Below the pieces are notes generated by a model. The model ran no database searches. It was not told the DNA's origin and saw nothing but the letters and a program-made list of their open reading frames with translations. Positions 60,629 to 64,000 of a DNA stretch of 64,000 nucleotides are shown here, piece after piece. Numbering within the stretch: position 1 is the first letter of the stretch; the number at the start of each line of letters is the position of its first letter. The stretch covers positions 1 through 64,000 of the forward strand of contig UQGG01000007.1 of assembly GCA_900540475.1 (NCBI GenBank), given 5' to 3'. Made by a program: the position numbers and the translations under genes. This stretch comes from an uncultured Robinsoniella sp. Its GTDB lineage: Bacteria > Bacillota > Clostridia > Lachnospirales > Lachnospiraceae.

Positions 60629-62559
60629 AATTTAATTTATCGGGAATTAAAGGAAACAGAAAAGAAATGACACAAATGTTTTTAACAGATCAGGGGCATG
60701 AATGTGCTGCGGATGGTATGGGCATTACATTTGAATTTACAGAGGGAGATGTTCTGAGGGTAGAGTTTGACGGCGAGAAGGTGCAGTTGTATGGAAAGGA
60801 AGAAGTGCATTTTTACCGGGCACTGCATTTATTTCTACAGAACATAAAGAATGGAACAGGGGAACTATTTACAAAGGAAGAGAAAATCTCTTTTAAAGAA
60901 GCAGGGATTATGATTGACTGTTCCAGAAACGGAACGGTGGATAAGCCAATGCTGAAAGAGTTTATACGTCTCTGTGCAGCCTCCGGTATGAATCAGCTTT
61001 ACCTTTATATGGAGGATGTATATGAAGTTCCAGGAGAATCATACTTTGGAGCCTACAGAGGAAAATATAATTATGAGGATCTGAAAGAGCTGGATGATTA
61101 CGGAAATAAGGCGGGGGTGGAACTGATCCCTGCAATTCAGACCCTGGCACATCTCCATACCTATTTGCGCTGGCCAAAGACCAAAAACCTCCGTGACACG
61201 GAAGATATCCTGATGGTGGGCACAAAGGATACCGAGGAATTCATAAAAAAAATGATACAAAGCGTATCCAGGCCTTTTTCTTCTAAAAAAATACATGTGG
61301 GCATGGATGAAGCGGAGCTTTTGGGACTTGGAAAGTATCTGCGCAATAACGGATTTCAGGAGAGATACGAAATTATGACAAGCCATCTGGAACTGGTGTC
61401 TGGTATCTGCCGGGAAGAAGGACTGGAAATGATGCTTTGGAGTGATATGTTCTTCCGTCTCAAGTCACCCACCGGGGATTATTACGATCTGCCGGATGAT
61501 ACGGAATTTAATCTTCCGGGCAGCCTTCCTGAGGATCTCACATTGGTTTACTGGGATTATTATCATCATGAAAGGGAGATCTACGATAAAAATATCCGGC
61601 TTCACCGAAAGCTGACGAACAACATACGGTTTGCAGGGGGTGGGTGGACCTGGAATGGAATTGCACCAAATTACAGCAAAGCAAAGAAAACACTGCGTGA
61701 GGGGATGGCATCCTGCAGGGAGCAGCATACAGACAAAGTGATGTGTACGTTCTGGTTTGACAATGGTACGGAGACACCGGTACGGACAGCGTTCTATTCT
61801 GCTTTATATTTTGCACAGCTTTGCTATTGCGAAGAGGTGCATCCGGAGGAGTTCAACGACTGGCTTTTCCAGCTGACCGGCTATACAGCTGAAGCGTATC
61901 ACCTGCTGGATGCTTTTGATCATACCCCCGGGGTAAAAAAAGATAATGAAAATGCAGATAACCCTTCCAAATATCTGTTGTATCAGGATGTTTTTACAGG
62001 TCTGTTTGACGGCCAGATTGCTGGTCTGGGACTGGACATGGGGCTCTATTATAAGAAACTGGCAAAACAGCTGAAAGAACTGCTGCGTACAAAAGGTAAA
62101 TTTTCCACGGATACACAAAGCAAATTTCCAATGGATGCAGTTTTCGACTATTATAAAACGCTGGCTGAAATCCTGTCACTAAAAGCCATGCTGGGGATAG
62201 AAATTCGAAAGGCATACCATGCCGGAGACAGAGAACCCCTTGCATTACTGGCAGACCGGATCAAAATGCTCCTGCCAAAAGTCTCCTGCCTGAAAGAAAA
62301 AAGGGAAGAAATATGGTTTTCAGAGTGCAGGCCCTTTGGCTATGAAGTTCTGGATATTCGGATCGGGGGTGTCATGGTACGCCTGGAAAGTGCAGAAAAA
62401 AGACTGCGGCGTTATCTGGAGGGAAAGACAAGGTGCCTGGAAGAACTGGAAGAGCCTATGATTCTGTATCAGGAAGATCCGGAAGATGAGAATCATAAGC
62501 TGTGTATGGGAGGATTCTGGCAGAGTATGGTTTCGGCGGGGAATATTGCCGGGATTTAA
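60625..62559 (+). CDS. GH20-type beta-N-acetylhexosaminidase, cytoplasmic
   Basis: A 644-residue enzyme with an N-terminal GH20b-like domain (1-90), a TIM barrel (about 92-400) and a C-terminal helical region. The catalytic Asp-Glu pair is D228-E229 (HVGMDEAELLG), as in GH20 substrate-assisted hydrolases. There is no signal peptide, so it acts on imported oligosaccharide, releasing GlcNAc or GalNAc. It overlaps the regulator gene, placing the enzyme under the same two-component control. Confidence 0.88.
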   Translation: MKFNLSGIKGNRKEMTQMFLTDQGHECAADGMGITFEFTEGDVLRVEFDGEKVQLYGKEEVHFYRALHLFLQNIKNGTGELFTKEEKISFKEAGIMIDCSRNGTVDKPMLKEFIRLCAASGMNQLYLYMEDVYEVPGESYFGAYRGKYNYEDLKELDDYGNKAGVELIPAIQTLAHLHTYLRWPKTKNLRDTEDILMVGTKDTEEFIKKMIQSVSRPFSSKKIHVGMDEAELLGLGKYLRNNGFQERYEIMTSHLELVSGICREEGLEMMLWSDMFFRLKSPTGDYYDLPDDTEFNLPGSLPEDLTLVYWDYYHHEREIYDKNIRLHRKLTNNIRFAGGGWTWNGIAPNYSKAKKTLREGMASCREQHTDKVMCTFWFDNGTETPVRTAFYSALYFAQLCYCEEVHPEEFNDWLFQLTGYTAEAYHLLDAFDHTPGVKKDNENADNPSKYLLYQDVFTGLFDGQIAGLGLDMGLYYKKLAKQLKELLRTKGKFSTDTQSKFPMDAVFDYYKTLAEILSLKAMLGIEIRKAYHAGDREPLALLADRIKMLLPKVSCLKEKREEIWFSECRPFGYEVLDIRIGGVMVRLESAEKRLRRYLEGKTRCLEELEEPMILYQEDPEDENHKLCMGGFWQSMVSAGNIAGI

Positions 62560-62646
62560 GAGTAGAAGATAGGATGGAGCGGCAAGGATAAGCATACAAA
62601 GCAGTAAAGAGAAGGAAGTAGGTTCATGTAAATAGGATTAGGTATG

Positions 62647-62686
62647 GTCAGCGTAAGGATTTTATTCCGGACGCTGGCTTTTTTTA
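62647..62686 (+). terminator. Terminator of the GH20 operon
   Basis: GTCAGCGT (62648-62655) pairs with ACGCTGGC (one wobble), followed by T7. Confidence 0.8.
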
Positions 62687-63075
62687 TTGCAAGAAAGCAA
62701 GCAGAAGTTATTATCCATGATTTACGGAGCAGCAGTAGCATTGTGTCAATAGTGTCACCTTTAAGAAAGATTTGAGAAAGAATCCTTTGATATTCTATGG
62801 ACATAAAACCGGACGGTAATACCGGGCAGATGGCGGGAATGAATTTTCAAATGGAACCCTGGGGTTGTGGCATGCTGAACGCGATTGGCTTAAAACAACT
62901 GATGTATCGCAACTGATCTTGAGACCAGGATTTGTTTTTTGTTCTGTGATCAGAAAAGGGTTAAACGTCCTTACTAAGTAAAAACTTTAATTTTTCGTCG
63001 TATATTTATAACCTGAAATTGTACGTTGTATTACTAGAGCTAACATAGAGAAAGATTTGTAAAGGAGAAAAAGAA
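62687..63075 (+). other. Intergenic region ahead of the FtsX-like gene
   Basis: No gene is seen in these 390 bp. CAACTGAT occurs twice near 62896-62920, and AT-rich DNA from 62980 on probably holds the promoter of the next gene. AAAGGAG (63060-63066) is its ribosome site. Confidence 0.4.
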
Positions 63076-64000
63076 TATGCTAAAAGTAAAAAATAAAAAG
63101 GTTGTATCACATATTGCAGGAAAAACCTACAAAGCCAACAGAAAGAAAAATATGTTGACGGTATTGGCTATATTCCTAACAACTTTTTTAATTGCAGTGG
63201 TGATTTCCATTGGCATGAGCTACTGGGATACCTTATCCCTTCGCCAGGTGCGGATGAAGGGGATGGATTATGATATTGAATTATCAGAGCCGGAAGAAGA
63301 ACAGGCAGAGGTGATTCGTTCAATGGATCGTGTGAAGTATGCCGGAATTGCTGTGAAGTGTGCCATTATGGAACAATACAAAGAGATTTCCTTGGATAAA
63401 ACTAGATTATTCTGGGTGGATCAAACGTGCTGGGAAAAGCAGGTCATTCCGGCGTTAGAAAAAGTAGAGGGTACCTACCCCAAAAGTGAAAAAGAAATAA
63501 TGCTTTCCCAAAGCACATTAAAGGCTATGGGAATAAACAGTCCCCAGATTGGAATGACTCTGCCTGTGGATTATTTTACCCTGCGTGAGGGAGCGAATGA
63601 AGAGATATTAAGTACGGATTTTATACTCTGCGGATGGTTTAAAGATTACAGTGGAGATAGCAGAGGATATGTGTCCGGTGCGTTTTGTTCATCTACCGGA
63701 GTAAAGCAGACGGATTTCACACAGGGAAGTTTAAAGATTACTTTAAACAATCCGTTGTATTCTGAAGCGGACATTGTGGATATGCAGCAGAAAACCGGGC
63801 TAAGGGAGAATCAGATTATTGCTGCAGATTATGACACGGTCCAAAACTTCTGTAAAATAATTGCAGGGCTTGCCGCCATGCTGTGCATGATATTTGTCAG
63901 CGGATATTTGTTTATCTTCAATACGCTGTATATTTCCATATCCAAGGACATCCGGTATTATGGTCAGCTTAAAACACTGGGAATGACATCTTCCCAGCTG
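63076..64000 (+). CDS. FtsX-like ABC transporter permease, 5' part
   Basis: The frame runs from ATG (63076) through the window edge, giving 308 residues without a stop. A first membrane helix at about 27-48 (LTVLAIFLTTFLIAVVISIG), a large extracellular domain (about 50-250), a second helix near 258-280 and then YGQLKTLGMTSSQL, the FtsX-domain signature, are visible. Such proteins pair with an ATPase for peptide antibiotic sensing or resistance, lipoprotein release or related jobs. No ATPase gene precedes it here. Confidence 0.85.

Overview
The window looks like chromosomal DNA of a gut-type Firmicute, most likely a Lachnospiraceae member (Blautia-like). The reasons are moderate GC with AT-rich spacers, strong AGGAGG ribosome sites, reverse rubrerythrin with PerR, a nine-gene V-type ATPase operon, YesM/YesN-type sensor/regulator pairs beside carbohydrate ABC transporters, and Ala/Gln-rich NlpC/P60 proteins. 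The assignment comes from gene content and style only.

Layout. 1-2.1 kb: a GC-richer edge segment and a complete IS1182-family insertion sequence with hairpin ends. 2.1-4.4 kb: an oxidative-stress block (rubrerythrin, PerR-type repressor, thioredoxin reductase); two matching operator boxes sit just downstream of the rubrerythrin and perR promoters. 4.5-8.8 kb: two convergent NlpC/P60 wall hydrolases flank a 1 kb non-coding island with a dense cluster of DnaA-box sequences. 9.0-17.6 kb: V-ATPase operon on the minus strand. 17.8-22.3 kb: trmB with an overlapping upstream mini-ORF, a 47-residue ORF, an AI-2E-family membrane protein, tRNA-Lys(CTT), MutT, a thioredoxin-fold protein, Nth and a small RDAC-motif protein.

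22.4-32.5 kb: a degenerate response regulator lacking both its phospho-acceptor Asp and its DNA-binding domain, a sugar ABC operon (ATPase, permease, lipoprotein, UroD-family protein), and a YesM/YesN pair. 32.7-34.7 kb: GH25 lysozyme and an SGNH hydrolase preceded by a 24-bp tandem repeat. 35.0-42.6 kb: a sialic acid gene set (NanA divergent from NanE, ABC importer, YhcH, ROK kinase, RpiR regulator). It supports import of a sialic acid, opening and cleavage to ManNAc, phosphorylation and epimerisation to GlcNAc-6-P; nagA and nagB would be elsewhere.

43.0-52.4 kb: MATE exporter, zinc-ribbon membrane protein, a yybP-ykoY-type (Mn2+) riboswitch in front of an unknown gene and a YccF protein, YaaA, an inositol-monophosphatase-family enzyme, DUF2804, DUF188/YaiI, LrgAB with a palindrome over its -10, and a Nudix protein. 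52.6-62.6 kb: GH16 glucanase, then one operon of sugar ABC importer, sensor kinase, AraC-type regulator and a cytoplasmic GH20 hexosaminidase. 63.1 kb to the end: 5' part of an FtsX-like ABC permease.

Most notable non-routine signals: the DnaA-box cluster, the Mn2+ riboswitch on uncharacterised genes, the double-defective response regulator, the mini-ORF overlapping trmB, and several unrelated degenerate short tandem repeats confined to intergenic regions.
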